Assembly (NCBI GenBank): GCA_017531505.1
Contig: JAFXKX010000010.1
Coordinates: forward strand, 1 to 63,567
Direction of reading: 5' to 3'
Source of the DNA: Clostridia bacterium
GTDB lineage: Bacteria > Bacillota > Clostridia > Christensenellales > Christensenellaceae
DNA: 63,567 nucleotides
Within the stretch, counting starts at the first letter, position 1, and each line of letters starts with the position of its first letter. The notes below the pieces were generated by a model that searched no databases, was not told the DNA's origin, and saw only the letters and a program-made list of their open reading frames with translations. Of this stretch, positions 17,048 to 25,288 are shown in pieces. Position numbers and translations under genes: made by a program.

Positions 17048-18319
17048 TTAACGTCCCCGGATTTGATAACGATTATTCAGCACCAGCCAGCTTTGCGGGA
17101 ATGGCCGCATCAGGTTCCAGAAGGACACCCCGTACAGACCATATTGGGCGGCCAGTGCATACTTTGCCGCCACACTGCGGGCATCCTCAAACCACACCAC
17201 GTGTTCACCGGTTTTATCCGTATAGTAAAAATATGGTGCCTGCTGTTCTTCTTCATATAAGATCTGTGCATCCGCCGATATTGCCAGACGGACTGCCTCC
17301 TGCGGTGCCAATGATTTTGCTGCCGTACCTTGCCGGTATGGCAAAGACCACTCATACCCATAAGCCGGTATCCCCAGATACAATTTTTGAGCAGGGATCT
17401 CGCCTACAGCAAAACGGACCACTTCCTCCACTTTATTCAGCGGGGCCACCGCCATCGGCGGTCCGTAGGTGTATCCCCATTCGTATGTCATCAACAGCAG
17501 TCTATCCGCCGCTTCTCCCAACAGGCGATAATCGTGTCCCTCATAGAGCAGCCCTTTTTGGGTACGCGAAGTTTTGGGAGCCAACGCCACCATCACCTCG
17601 CCGCCCATTGCATTGACCGCCGTGCGCAGCCGTGCAACAAGCTGTGCATACACACTTGCCTGTGCAGCCGGTACAAACTCAAAATCAATATCCAGTATCC
17701 GATAACCTTTTTCCCGCATCGTCTGCAGCACTTGCTCCACAAAACGATCTTGCGCCCGAACATCTGTCATCACCGCTTCGGAAAGCGTATTGTCAAAATA
17801 TCCGTCGGCGCGCAAAGTAGAAATATGCATTACCGGGCTCACCCTATATTGATCTGCCAGTTTTATCAATGGGGCGTCTTCAGGCGCATATATATTTCCC
17901 TGGATATCCAATCCGTATGTAAAGGGCGTTAATTCCGATAGATACGGTAATACCGTATGCAGCAACGTTCTGTCAATAAACGGGTATGCATATCCATTGA
18001 CCGAAAAGGTGCCTAACCGCTCTTCCTCTGTCCGCACCGTCAATATTTGTCCGGGATACAACACTCCCTGTCCATGCAGTACAGGATTCAGGCGCAGTAA
18101 TGCGTCCGGCGTCGTTTGATACATATCTGCGATACCCGTCAGCGTATCCCCTCTTTGTACCGTATGAGTCTGCAGCGGCTCTTGTATGACCAACGTCTGG
18201 CCCACTGCCAATTTCGAATCCATCAACTGATTGTCTGCCTGCAGCATTTCCGCAGACATTCCATATTCCGATGCAACAGACCAAAGGGTGTCCCCTTCCT
18301 TTACTGTATGTATCTCCAT
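17048..18319 (-). CDS. LysM-GH18 spore cortex-lytic enzyme, SleL/YaaH-like
   Basis: A 423-residue protein with two LysM peptidoglycan-binding modules (HTVKEGDTLWSVASEYGM at residues 4-21 and HTVQRGDTLTGIADMYQT at about 53-70), followed by a glycoside hydrolase 18 barrel (about 105-423). The catalytic DxDxE reads DIDFEF near residue 200. SleL/YaaH proteins cleave cortex muramic-lactam peptidoglycan during germination, with N-acetylglucosaminidase activity. No signal peptide is present, as for other spore-coat-located family members. The convergent position next to SASP genes fits a spore role. A general chitinase-like function is less likely because of the tandem LysM. Confidence 0.88.
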   Translation of the reverse strand: MEIHTVKEGDTLWSVASEYGMSAEMLQADNQLMDSKLAVGQTLVIQEPLQTHTVQRGDTLTGIADMYQTTPDALLRLNPVLHGQGVLYPGQILTVRTEEERLGTFSVNGYAYPFIDRTLLHTVLPYLSELTPFTYGLDIQGNIYAPEDAPLIKLADQYRVSPVMHISTLRADGYFDNTLSEAVMTDVRAQDRFVEQVLQTMREKGYRILDIDFEFVPAAQASVYAQLVARLRTAVNAMGGEVMVALAPKTSRTQKGLLYEGHDYRLLGEAADRLLLMTYEWGYTYGPPMAVAPLNKVEEVVRFAVGEIPAQKLYLGIPAYGYEWSLPYRQGTAAKSLAPQEAVRLAISADAQILYEEEQQAPYFYYTDKTGEHVVWFEDARSVAAKYALAAQYGLYGVSFWNLMRPFPQSWLVLNNRYQIRGR

Positions 18320-18508
18320 ATCTTCCCTCCCTTTGATGTATACTATGCAAAACCTTCCCGATATGTTTTTGTTTTTTTGGTTGCTGTCGTTGCGCTGTAA
18401 ATCGATATTGTCTGCAAGATTTTCTGTTGTTTTTGGCCGTATAATATGCTAATATAATAATAGTTCGTGAAAACGAATACTTTTTGAAATTAGACTTGGA
18501 GGAAAATC

Positions 18509-19390
18509 ATGATCAAATCTATCAATGACGTTGTGAAACTGAATAACGGCATTCTGATGCCTTGGTTCGGTCTCGGTGTTTGGAAAGCACAGGGGCAGGA
18601 AGTTGTAGACGCTGTTAAGTGGGCAGTACAGGCCGGCTATCGTCACATCGACACCGCTGCTGTATATGCAAATGAAAAGGAAGTCGGCGTTGGCCTCAAA
18701 GAGTGCGGCGTAGACAGAAAAGACCTGTTCATTACTTCCAAAGTTGCAAAAATGGGTTACAAAGAAGCTCTGGATTCCATGGATCAGACTCTGGAAGACC
18801 TGCAGACCGACTATGTTGACCTGTTCCTTATCCACTGGCCGCATCCCGAGCTGGGCGATACCTACCTCGATATGTGGAGAGCTATGGAGCGCATTTACAA
18901 AGAGGGCAAAGCCCGTGCAATCGGTGTAGCAAACTTCTACGAAGAATATCTGCAGAGAATCATGAATGAATGCTCTGTCAAGCCTGCAGTAAACCAGTTT
19001 GAATGCCATCCTTATTATCAGATGCCCGAACTCCGGAAGTTCTGCGCTGAAAATGATATTCAGTACGAAGCATACTCTCCCCTGGCAGGCGGCGCTGTAT
19101 TTGGCGACGACCGTTTCCTGCCCATCGCTGAAAAGCACGGCAAAGACGTTGCTCAGATCATTCTGCGTTGGGAACTGCAGAAGGGTATCGTAGTTATCCC
19201 CAAATCCGTAAAGCAGAAGAGAATCATCTCCAATATGGATGTATTCGATTTCGAGCTGGACGAAGAAGATATGAAGGCAATCGACGCAATGGACGTAAAT
19301 ACCAAAGTCACTTGCGCAAGACCCGATCAGCTGTGGGCCGACTTCCTCAAAGAAAAGGAAGAAAGAATGGCGAAGGGTGCCCGCTTCTGA
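18509..19390 (+). CDS. Aldo/keto reductase
   Basis: A 293-residue NAD(P)H-dependent aldo/keto reductase that reduces aldehydes or ketones (for example 2,5-diketogluconate, methylglyoxal). The barrel carries the catalytic tetrad: HIDTAAVYANE (Asp, Tyr), ITSKVAK (Lys) and DLFLIHWPHP (His). The cofactor signature is IPKSVKQKRIISN. The length is slightly above the usual 275-285. TTGGAGG precedes the ATG. It is a single-gene unit with its own terminator, and the codons (AAG, GAC, CTG, GCA) suggest good expression. The substrate is not predictable. Confidence 0.92.
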   Translation: MIKSINDVVKLNNGILMPWFGLGVWKAQGQEVVDAVKWAVQAGYRHIDTAAVYANEKEVGVGLKECGVDRKDLFITSKVAKMGYKEALDSMDQTLEDLQTDYVDLFLIHWPHPELGDTYLDMWRAMERIYKEGKARAIGVANFYEEYLQRIMNECSVKPAVNQFECHPYYQMPELRKFCAENDIQYEAYSPLAGGAVFGDDRFLPIAEKHGKDVAQIILRWELQKGIVVIPKSVKQKRIISNMDVFDFELDEEDMKAIDAMDVNTKVTCARPDQLWADFLKEKEERMAKGARF

Positions 19391-19404
19391 TAAACCCGCA
19401 TTAC

Positions 19405-19430
19405 AAAAAGGCAGCATTTGCTGCCTTTTT
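19405..19430 (+). terminator. Terminator of aldo/keto reductase
   Basis: AAAAAGGCAGC stem with its complement around a short loop, ending in a T-run, 15 bases after the stop codon. Confidence 0.85.
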
Positions 19431-19502
19431 TATTTGCGTGCTTTTACTTCTGTGTTACAATAAAATTGATTTTGCATATATTCTGTGAAAGGATCTTTAC
19501 GT

Positions 19503-20387
19503 ATGACCACTTATACCATTCATAGCCACGGGGCATCCCTCAGCGTTCGTTCCCGCGGCGCAGAACTTTGTTCTTATATTGATGCTGCCGGCAAAGAACG
19601 CATATGGCAGGCAGACCCCGCCGTATGGCCGGGCCATTCTCCTGTTCTGTTCCCCATTGTCGGTGCCCCCAAGAATAACACCGTCCGTTTTGCCGGTACA
19701 GAGTACCCTATCCGCAAACACGGATTTATGATGATGCGTGAATTTGCTCTGATCGAGCAAACGGAAGACCGCCTGCACTTTGCTGCAGATTCGGATGCAT
19801 CTACCCTTACTATGTACCCTTATGCATTTACGCTGCATATACTGCACCATCTTGTCCCCGGCGGATTCCGTACCGAGTTTGTCATCGAGAACCGTGATAC
19901 CCGCCCCATGCCCTATTGCATTGGCGGACACCCCGGCTTTATCTGTCCCATGGAAGAAGGTGCTTGTTTCGAAGACTATTTACTGCGTTTTTCCAATGAG
20001 GAATCCGGTCAAATCGCTGTTTGTCCGGATGGCGAACTGATCCGCGGCCATGAGATCCTGCCGATGCGCAGCAACAGGGAAGTACCGTTGGTACACACCT
20101 ATTTCGATGAAAAAGACGCTCTGATCTTTACCGATCTGGCTTCCAGAGAGGTGGATCTCGTACACGCAGTATCCGGCAAGGGCATCCACTTTACCTTTGC
20201 AGATTTCGATGTTCTGGGCGTATGGACCCGTCCCGGCATGACCGCGGATTATTTATGCCTCGAGCCTTGGATCGGTCTCAATGCTTACGATAACGAAACC
20301 GGAGATTTCGAAGACAAACCTCATGTACGTACTGTTGCTCCCGGCGAGAAACACAGCGTCAGTTACACCGCCACTGTTTTGGATTGA
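19503..20387 (+). CDS. Aldose 1-epimerase family protein
   Basis: A 294-residue galactose-mutarotase-like beta-sandwich protein of the YeaD/LacX group, which equilibrates anomers of sugars or sugar phosphates. Family points are GAELCSYIDAAGKERIW early, PILFPIVG-like PVLFPIVGAPKNN, then KHGFM with an active-site histidine, a second histidine in IGGHPGF, and ending GLNAYDNETGDFEDKPHVRTVAPGE. I start at the ATG at 19503 because AAAGGA lies nine bases upstream, whereas the earlier GTG has no site. It is 32 bases ahead of the racemase gene and co-oriented, so one operon is likely. Confidence 0.85.
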   Translation: MTTYTIHSHGASLSVRSRGAELCSYIDAAGKERIWQADPAVWPGHSPVLFPIVGAPKNNTVRFAGTEYPIRKHGFMMMREFALIEQTEDRLHFAADSDASTLTMYPYAFTLHILHHLVPGGFRTEFVIENRDTRPMPYCIGGHPGFICPMEEGACFEDYLLRFSNEESGQIAVCPDGELIRGHEILPMRSNREVPLVHTYFDEKDALIFTDLASREVDLVHAVSGKGIHFTFADFDVLGVWTRPGMTADYLCLEPWIGLNAYDNETGDFEDKPHVRTVAPGEKHSVSYTATVLD

Positions 20388-20419
20388 ACAAAAGTATATA
20401 AAAAGGAACCGTTGTATTT

Positions 20420-21211
20420 ATGAAATTGACGCTGTGTACAGCAAATCCCGCAGGCAACATCACTTTACTGGTAGAAACACCGGTGGCCCCGGCAGAGTAT
20501 CACTCCGTCGCGAATCAACTCATGGCCATAGAGCAGTTTCACTGTGAACAGGTGGGATTTATTACCGAACCTGTCATGGGTGGAGATATCCGGCTGGAAA
20601 TGATGGGCGGAGAATTCTGCGGCAATGCCACCCGCTGTGCCGGATTCTATCACGCCAAAAGATCCGGCTGCAAAAACAGTATCCCGGTAGAGATTTCCGG
20701 CTGCGACCATGTATTGCAGGTAGAGGTAGATCATGACAGCGCATGGGCAGAAATGCCCTTGCCCGTATCCGTTTCTGCTACAGAGGTCATGGGGACTCCG
20801 ATGACCGCAGTACAGTTTGACGGCATCATCCATCTTGTTGCCGAGACGGCACCTTTTCCCAAATCTCAGGTGGATCAACTGCTTCCTGTTCTGGCAAAAC
20901 AATTTTCTTCCCCTGCCGTCGGGCTTTTATTTTTGGAAAACGACCGCATGATCCCTGCCATTTATGTCCGCGAAACAGGATCGCTGGTATGGGAAAACAG
21001 CTGCGCATCCGGTTCGGCAGCAGTGGCTTGTGTGCTGGCATCGCAAACATCCGACGGCATATTCCGTCAGGCATTGGTCCAGCCCGGCGGCACCATCAAA
21101 ACAGAAGTCATCCGACGCAATAACCGTACCTTATCGGTACGCATCGGCGGAGAGATCACGCTTTCAGACCCTGTCACCATAGAGCTGCCATGTGGATCTG
21201 CCGCCAAATAA
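20420..21211 (+). CDS. DapF-fold cofactor-independent racemase, CntK/histidine-racemase-like
   Basis: A 263-residue diaminopimelate-epimerase-fold protein using two cysteines as acid and base. The pair is present: GGEFCGNATR (Cys67) and WENSCASGSA (Cys195). Compared with true DapF (CGNG..R and ACGTGA) the motifs are different, and the N-terminal NPAGNITLLV, SVANQLM, CEQVGFI and late QPGGTI match my memory of staphylococcal CntK, which makes D-histidine for staphylopine, and of fusobacterial histidine racemase. The staphylopine synthase genes cntL and cntM are not adjacent, so the product may serve another purpose. Substrate assignment is inference; misnaming as DapF would be easy. Confidence 0.65.
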   Translation: MKLTLCTANPAGNITLLVETPVAPAEYHSVANQLMAIEQFHCEQVGFITEPVMGGDIRLEMMGGEFCGNATRCAGFYHAKRSGCKNSIPVEISGCDHVLQVEVDHDSAWAEMPLPVSVSATEVMGTPMTAVQFDGIIHLVAETAPFPKSQVDQLLPVLAKQFSSPAVGLLFLENDRMIPAIYVRETGSLVWENSCASGSAAVACVLASQTSDGIFRQALVQPGGTIKTEVIRRNNRTLSVRIGGEITLSDPVTIELPCGSAAK

Positions 21212-21236
21212 ACAAGAATCTGCTATTGATATCAAA

Positions 21237-21274
21237 AAAACAGAGACTGCTTCTTTTGGAAGTGTCTCTGTTTT
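21237..21274. terminator. Bidirectional terminator between racemase and ackA
   Basis: AAAACAGAGAC stem with inner CTTC/GAAG pairing and a T-run. It lies between convergent genes and can end both transcripts. Confidence 0.75.
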
Positions 21275-21291
21275 GCTTTTATGTATACTCT

Positions 21292-22449
21292 TTACATCAG
21301 TGCCTGATAAGTTTTGCGTGCCACGCCCAATTCCTCATTGGCGGGTATCGCAAACACTTTTACTTTGCTGCCTTGTCCGCTGATATCGCAGATCTCTCCA
21401 CGCACTGCTTCAACAGGCTGCGTCGCACCCAGATATGCAAAATACTGCAACACCTTACCGCGTACATTGCTGCTGTTTTCACCAACGCCGCCGGTAAAGG
21501 CAATTGCATCCAGGCCGCCCATCATCGTTGCGTAGCCGCCGATATAACGTGCGATCTCTCTGCAATAGATGTCGATCGCCAACTGCGCCCGTGCATTCCC
21601 CTGCTGCGCCGCCGCCTCCAGATCGCGCATATCTCCGCTGACACCGGAGATCCCTTTGAGACCGCTTTGAGATTCCAGAATCTTTTTAACTTCCTCCAGC
21701 GCGTAGCCTTCTTTTTGTACCATATGGAAAATGATAAACGGGTCTATATCGCCGCTGCGGCTGCCTTGCGGCACGCCCACCTGCAGAGATAAGCCAAAGC
21801 TGGTATCGATCCCTTCACCGTCTATGATTGCTGCCAAAGAACTGCTGCCGCCGAGATGACAGGATACCGCTTTATAGTGCTCACCCAAGCGTTCTTTTAG
21901 CACATCTGCCACATAAGAGTGCGATGCACCGTGGTATCCGTAGCGGCGAATACCGTATTGCTCCTGCCATGCATAGGGGATGGCATAGGTATATGCTTCG
22001 GGCTTCAGCGTCTGATGAAATGCCGTTTCAAAAGCGCCTACCAACGGAGTCTCCGGCAAAAGTTTCTGGAATACGCCGATAACCTCCAGATAGCACGTAT
22101 TGTGTACCGGTGCCACAGACAGATACTCCCGCATACCTTCCATTACCGCTTCATCAATGCGGTGTACCCCGGTATATCCACGAGAAAGCACCGATTTGAA
22201 TCCAACCGCCTCGATCTGTGACAATCTATCTTTTCCAAAACAGCAGATAAATTGCTGCAGACCCTGCTCATAGTTTTCAAGTTTTACAGAAAGCGATTCT
22301 TTTCTGTCACCCTCGGTATATGAAAAACTGCCGCCGGTCGGATCGCCGATGCGGTCCATACGACATTCCACCAATACTTGTTCCTGCGGCATTTGCAGTA
22401 ATTTCATTTTCAGCGAAGTACTGCCTGCATTACATACCAAAATCTGCAT
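21292..22449 (-). CDS. ackA: Acetate kinase
   Basis: A 385-residue ASKHA-fold kinase forming ATP from acetyl phosphate (or other acyl phosphates). Motifs are VCNAGSTSLKMK at the N-terminus, RRYGYHGASHSYV in the middle, PQGSRSGDIDPF and FTGGVGENSSNVR with the ATP site. The C-terminal PANEELGVARKTY holds the glutamate. The family standard is about 400 residues and uses YGFHGTSH, so this is a slightly divergent member and butyrate or propionate kinase activity cannot be excluded. The start ATG overlaps the preceding metallophosphoesterase gene by 20 bases and has AGGAGA upstream. No pta is adjacent; pduL at 43637 could provide the acyl phosphate. Confidence 0.9.
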   Translation of the reverse strand: MQILVCNAGSTSLKMKLLQMPQEQVLVECRMDRIGDPTGGSFSYTEGDRKESLSVKLENYEQGLQQFICCFGKDRLSQIEAVGFKSVLSRGYTGVHRIDEAVMEGMREYLSVAPVHNTCYLEVIGVFQKLLPETPLVGAFETAFHQTLKPEAYTYAIPYAWQEQYGIRRYGYHGASHSYVADVLKERLGEHYKAVSCHLGGSSSLAAIIDGEGIDTSFGLSLQVGVPQGSRSGDIDPFIIFHMVQKEGYALEEVKKILESQSGLKGISGVSGDMRDLEAAAQQGNARAQLAIDIYCREIARYIGGYATMMGGLDAIAFTGGVGENSSNVRGKVLQYFAYLGATQPVEAVRGEICDISGQGSKVKVFAIPANEELGVARKTYQALM

Positions 22450-23314
22450 CTCCTGCTTCTCCTTTCAAATGTATCACAACCAGTTCCGGTCGATTACATA
22501 TCCGCGGTATCCACGTGGTTTCCCTTGCCAGGCCTCTGCTGACAATCACACTGCCTGCCGGAAAGTCATACCGTCCACCGGCATATTTGGGAAACATGCC
22601 TTGTTCGGGCGCATATAAGCCATTGATCAGCCCCGGGATACGCCATTGCCCACCGTGGGCATGTCCACATAAAGCCAGATCAAAACCATATTCCATATAC
22701 AGCAGCGCCTTTTCCGGCCGATGACTCAGCAGGACCTTATATGCATCTGCAGGCACTTGCCTTGCCAGCATCTTCATCTTCTCATGCATTTGCCTATGGG
22801 CATTTTTATGAGGGTCGTCTACACCGCACAAGGTCAATACCGCCTGTCCGACCGCGATCGGCAGCGCTTTCCCATCCAGCATGCAGATTCCCATATCCTG
22901 CATCTGTTTTTTGCAGATATCCAGATTTCCGCCGCGCCGTTCGTGATTTCCGGATACATAATAGCAAGGGTAGTGTTCCGCTGCATATTTCAAAAAGCAC
23001 AGCGCATTCTCCGGCGGCAGCACATCGTCAAAAATGTCTCCGCCCAGCAATACCGCATCCGGATTTTCCGCATCCAAAGCGTCTGTCAGTTCATGCATAT
23101 CCTGTCCGTAAGCACAACTATGCAGATCCGTCACCAGCGCCAGTTTTCCTGTACCTGCCAATTTTCTGCTGTCGACCGTATACGATACGGTTTTTAATCC
23201 GGGCCTTCCTCGCCACAGTTTTCCGGCACGCAGCAGACCATCCAGTTTCTTTCTCAGCGGATGTACTGCATCCGCTGCAGGGACTTCCTGCGGCATTCGA
23301 TCGTCACAGCCCAT
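22430..23314 (-). CDS. Metallophosphoesterase, calcineurin-like
   Basis: A protein of about 295 residues with the binuclear metal centre of the calcineurin-like family: DLHSCAYG (first Asp, His), GGDIFDD, SGNHERRGG and CGHAHGGQW are in order. It resembles YkuE/YaeI-type phosphodiesterases, some of which act on lipids such as UDP-diacylglucosamine. No clear transmembrane helix is present, though the N-terminal region is basic. The start is uncertain: the ATG at 23314 overlaps lepB by 11 bases, and another ATG lies five codons in at 23299. It belongs to an overlapping operon with lepB and ackA. Confidence 0.85.
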   Translation of the reverse strand: MGCDDRMPQEVPAADAVHPLRKKLDGLLRAGKLWRGRPGLKTVSYTVDSRKLAGTGKLALVTDLHSCAYGQDMHELTDALDAENPDAVLLGGDIFDDVLPPENALCFLKYAAEHYPCYYVSGNHERRGGNLDICKKQMQDMGICMLDGKALPIAVGQAVLTLCGVDDPHKNAHRQMHEKMKMLARQVPADAYKVLLSHRPEKALLYMEYGFDLALCGHAHGGQWRIPGLINGLYAPEQGMFPKYAGGRYDFPAGSVIVSRGLARETTWIPRICNRPELVVIHLKGEAGDADFGM

Positions 23315-23846
23315 GGATCGCACCCAGCGGCCATATCACAAACAACGCTCTGCCTACCACTTCACTCTTTGCAATCGCACCGACACTGCGGCTGTCTGTT
23401 GAGTCATTACGGTTGTCTCCCATCACATAATAACTTTGATCGGGCACCGTTATTTTTTCTGTATCCCAATGCATCAGCGGTTCCTTGATATACGGTTCCT
23501 GCTGCAATACATCATTGATATACAGCCGCCCATCCTTTACTTCGACAGTATCACCGCCCAGTGCCACGACTCTCTTGACAAAGACGCCTTCTCTGTCCGG
23601 GTAACGGACAATCACGATATCCCCCACCTCAATAGCATCGGTATAGCGGGATATTTTTTCTACAAACATAACTTGCCCGTCATATAAATTTGGACGCATA
23701 GAATCTCCATCTACGTGTACCAACTCAAACAAAAACGCACGGATGACCAGCGCCACGATCAGGGCAATGGCAAAATACAGTGCCATGCTTGCTACTTCAC
23801 GTAATATCTTCATACCCTTTTTTTGTTCTCTTGCTTCTTCATGCAT
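23304..23846 (-). CDS. lepB: Signal peptidase I
   Basis: A 180-residue membrane-anchored serine protease that removes signal peptides from exported proteins. One N-terminal transmembrane helix (about 18-40) is followed by box B VDGDSMRPNLYDG with the catalytic serine, box D KRVVALGGDTVEVKDG with the general-base lysine and box E YYVMGDNRNDSTDSR. Length and single helix fit Gram-positive SipS-type enzymes. The gene overlaps the upstream DUF951 gene by eight bases and the downstream phosphoesterase by about 11. Confidence 0.95.
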   Translation of the reverse strand: MHEEAREQKKGMKILREVASMALYFAIALIVALVIRAFLFELVHVDGDSMRPNLYDGQVMFVEKISRYTDAIEVGDIVIVRYPDREGVFVKRVVALGGDTVEVKDGRLYINDVLQQEPYIKEPLMHWDTEKITVPDQSYYVMGDNRNDSTDSRSVGAIAKSEVVGRALFVIWPLGAIHGL

Positions 23847-24027
23847 GATCGATCACCCGCTTTACACGCTTTTTCAGATCCTCATAACTGAGCATGACAA
23901 TGCGTCCGCAGCCGGCGCATTTAATTTTATAATCTGCTCCTGCACGAATGACCTGCCATTCTTTGCACCCACAGGGATGTTGTTTCTTTGTTTCGATATT
24001 CGTTCCTACCGGATAGGCCTGCATCAT
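23839..24027 (-). CDS. DUF951 family protein
   Basis: A 62-residue protein of the DUF951 family, whose function is unknown. The family pattern is visible: QAYPVGTNIETKKQHPCG, WQVIRAGADYKIKCAGCGRIVML and a basic C-terminus (LKKRVKRVID). Three cysteines (HPCG and CAGC) suggest a small zinc-binding or RNA-binding fold. In other Firmicutes it often lies near parB, ychF or rpsF; here it leads an operon with lepB. The ATG at 24027 has GAGGAG seven bases upstream. Confidence 0.85.
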   Translation of the reverse strand: MMQAYPVGTNIETKKQHPCGCKEWQVIRAGADYKIKCAGCGRIVMLSYEDLKKRVKRVIDHA

Positions 24028-24111
24028 TTGACTTCTCCTCACGATTTCTTTTCTTGATTATATACCATAACTTCCCATATGCAAACATTGTGTAATTTGA
24101 GTTGCTTTTAG

Positions 24112-24139
24112 TTGACAAAAAGTTTATAATTTTTATATA
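24112..24139 (+). promoter_or_regulatory. Promoter of the corA leader
   Basis: TTGACA, a 16-base spacer and TATATA. The predicted start is near 24146, giving an untranslated leader of about 165 bases. Confidence 0.65.
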
Positions 24140-24145
24140 TGCCTA

Positions 24146-24310
24146 TTAGGGCAAATTACACATTATTACGAAGCAGAGGTATTTATTTTGGATACGGACC
24201 CTTTGAGTTGCAATCAACCTTACAGGCGCGTTATCGTGCCGACAACCAAATAGCGGGCGCATCCAACCCTTTGTTTGCACCCGCATCCACACAGAAAGCG
24301 GGTGTTTTTT
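24146..24310 (+). promoter_or_regulatory. corA 5' leader with terminator/antiterminator architecture, possible riboswitch
   Basis: CACCCGC (24278-24284) can pair with GCGGGTG (24298-24304), and the stem is followed by six T, directly abutting the corA ATG at 24311. The same CCCGC can instead pair with GCGGG at 24253-24257, which would break the terminator. The only plausible Shine-Dalgarno (GGGTG) lies inside the 3' arm, so translation could also be gated. A separate hairpin GGCGCG-UUAU-CGUGCC lies near 24227-24242. I do not recognise an M-box or any other known class. A metal-ion sensor is an inference from the corA gene. Confidence 0.6.
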
Positions 24311-25246
24311 ATGATTAAAATCATTTCTACCGTGGCCGGGAAAGTTCAGCAGCTGGACAGCGTTGTTCCCGGCGCTTGGGTACATCTCGGCGATCCGACT
24401 CGTGAAGAAATGTCTACCGTTTCTAAGCAGCTGGGCATCGAAGAGAGTTTTTTGCGCGATCCTCTGGACGAAGAAGAGCCTTCGCGTATTGATTACGAAG
24501 ACGGGATCAATGTCATCATCGTGGATATTCCTCACATGATCCCTACCGGCGACGGTTTCGAATACGAAACCATTCCTCTGGGTATTTTTCTGACAGAGAA
24601 AAATGTCATCACTGTATGTTTGGAAGAAGACACATTGGTGGAAGATTTTTGGACAGGAAGAGTAAAAAATATCGATCCCTCCAAAAAAACCAGGTTCTTA
24701 CTGCAGATCCTGTATCATAACGCATCCAGATACTTGCGTTATCTGCGCATGATCGATAAGGCTTCGGATCGTCTGGAAAGTGTGCTGCACAAGTCCATGC
24801 GTAATCGTGAGCTGATCCAGATGATGCGACTGAACAAAGCGCTGGTCTATTTTTCCACTTCCCTCAAAGCAAACGAGGTCATTTTGGAAAAAATCCTGCG
24901 TAGCCATAATATAATTAAGTATGAGGAAGATTCCGATTTGTTGGAAGATGTTATCATCGAGAACAAACAGGCGATCGAAATGGCCGGCATCTATATGGAA
25001 ATTTTGTCGGGTACCACAGATGCATTTGCCTCCCTCGTTTCCAACAATCTGAACATCAGCATGAAGTTCCTGGCTGCCATGACCATTTTGATGGCGATCC
25101 CCTCTATCTTCTCGGGGATCTGGGGCATGAATTTTGTCAATATGCCATTTACGCGGCATCCGCTCGGTTTCTTCATTATTGTCGGTGCCGCGCTGCTGAC
25201 CACAGCCGTCGTGGCCTACATCTTCTGGAAGAAGAAAATGTTCTGA
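24311..25246 (+). CDS. corA: CorA family magnesium/metal ion transporter
   Basis: A pentameric Mg2+ (possibly Co2+/Ni2+) channel of 311 residues, within the family range. A long cytoplasmic N-terminal domain and the stalk helix are followed by two C-terminal transmembrane helices (about 249-270 and 282-303). Between them sits the selectivity motif GMNFVNMPF (the family YGMNF..MP). ATG 24311 is preferred; an in-frame TTG and a GTG upstream lie inside the leader hairpin. The gene stands alone after the leader, and murA follows after about 42 bases. Regulation by its leader is likely. Confidence 0.9.
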   Translation: MIKIISTVAGKVQQLDSVVPGAWVHLGDPTREEMSTVSKQLGIEESFLRDPLDEEEPSRIDYEDGINVIIVDIPHMIPTGDGFEYETIPLGIFLTEKNVITVCLEEDTLVEDFWTGRVKNIDPSKKTRFLLQILYHNASRYLRYLRMIDKASDRLESVLHKSMRNRELIQMMRLNKALVYFSTSLKANEVILEKILRSHNIIKYEEDSDLLEDVIIENKQAIEMAGIYMEILSGTTDAFASLVSNNLNISMKFLAAMTILMAIPSIFSGIWGMNFVNMPFTRHPLGFFIIVGAALLTTAVVAYIFWKKKMF

Positions 25247-25288
25247 TTTCCTCATTCCCCACGTAAATCATAAAGGAGCAATCATCTC

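Noticed and set aside
24146..24310. M-box (ykoK) magnesium riboswitch in the corA leader
   Set aside because: The conserved GUUAGGUGAGGCUCCU and GCUGCUGCCC stretches that I know from that class are absent, so it is listed only as an unassigned leader.
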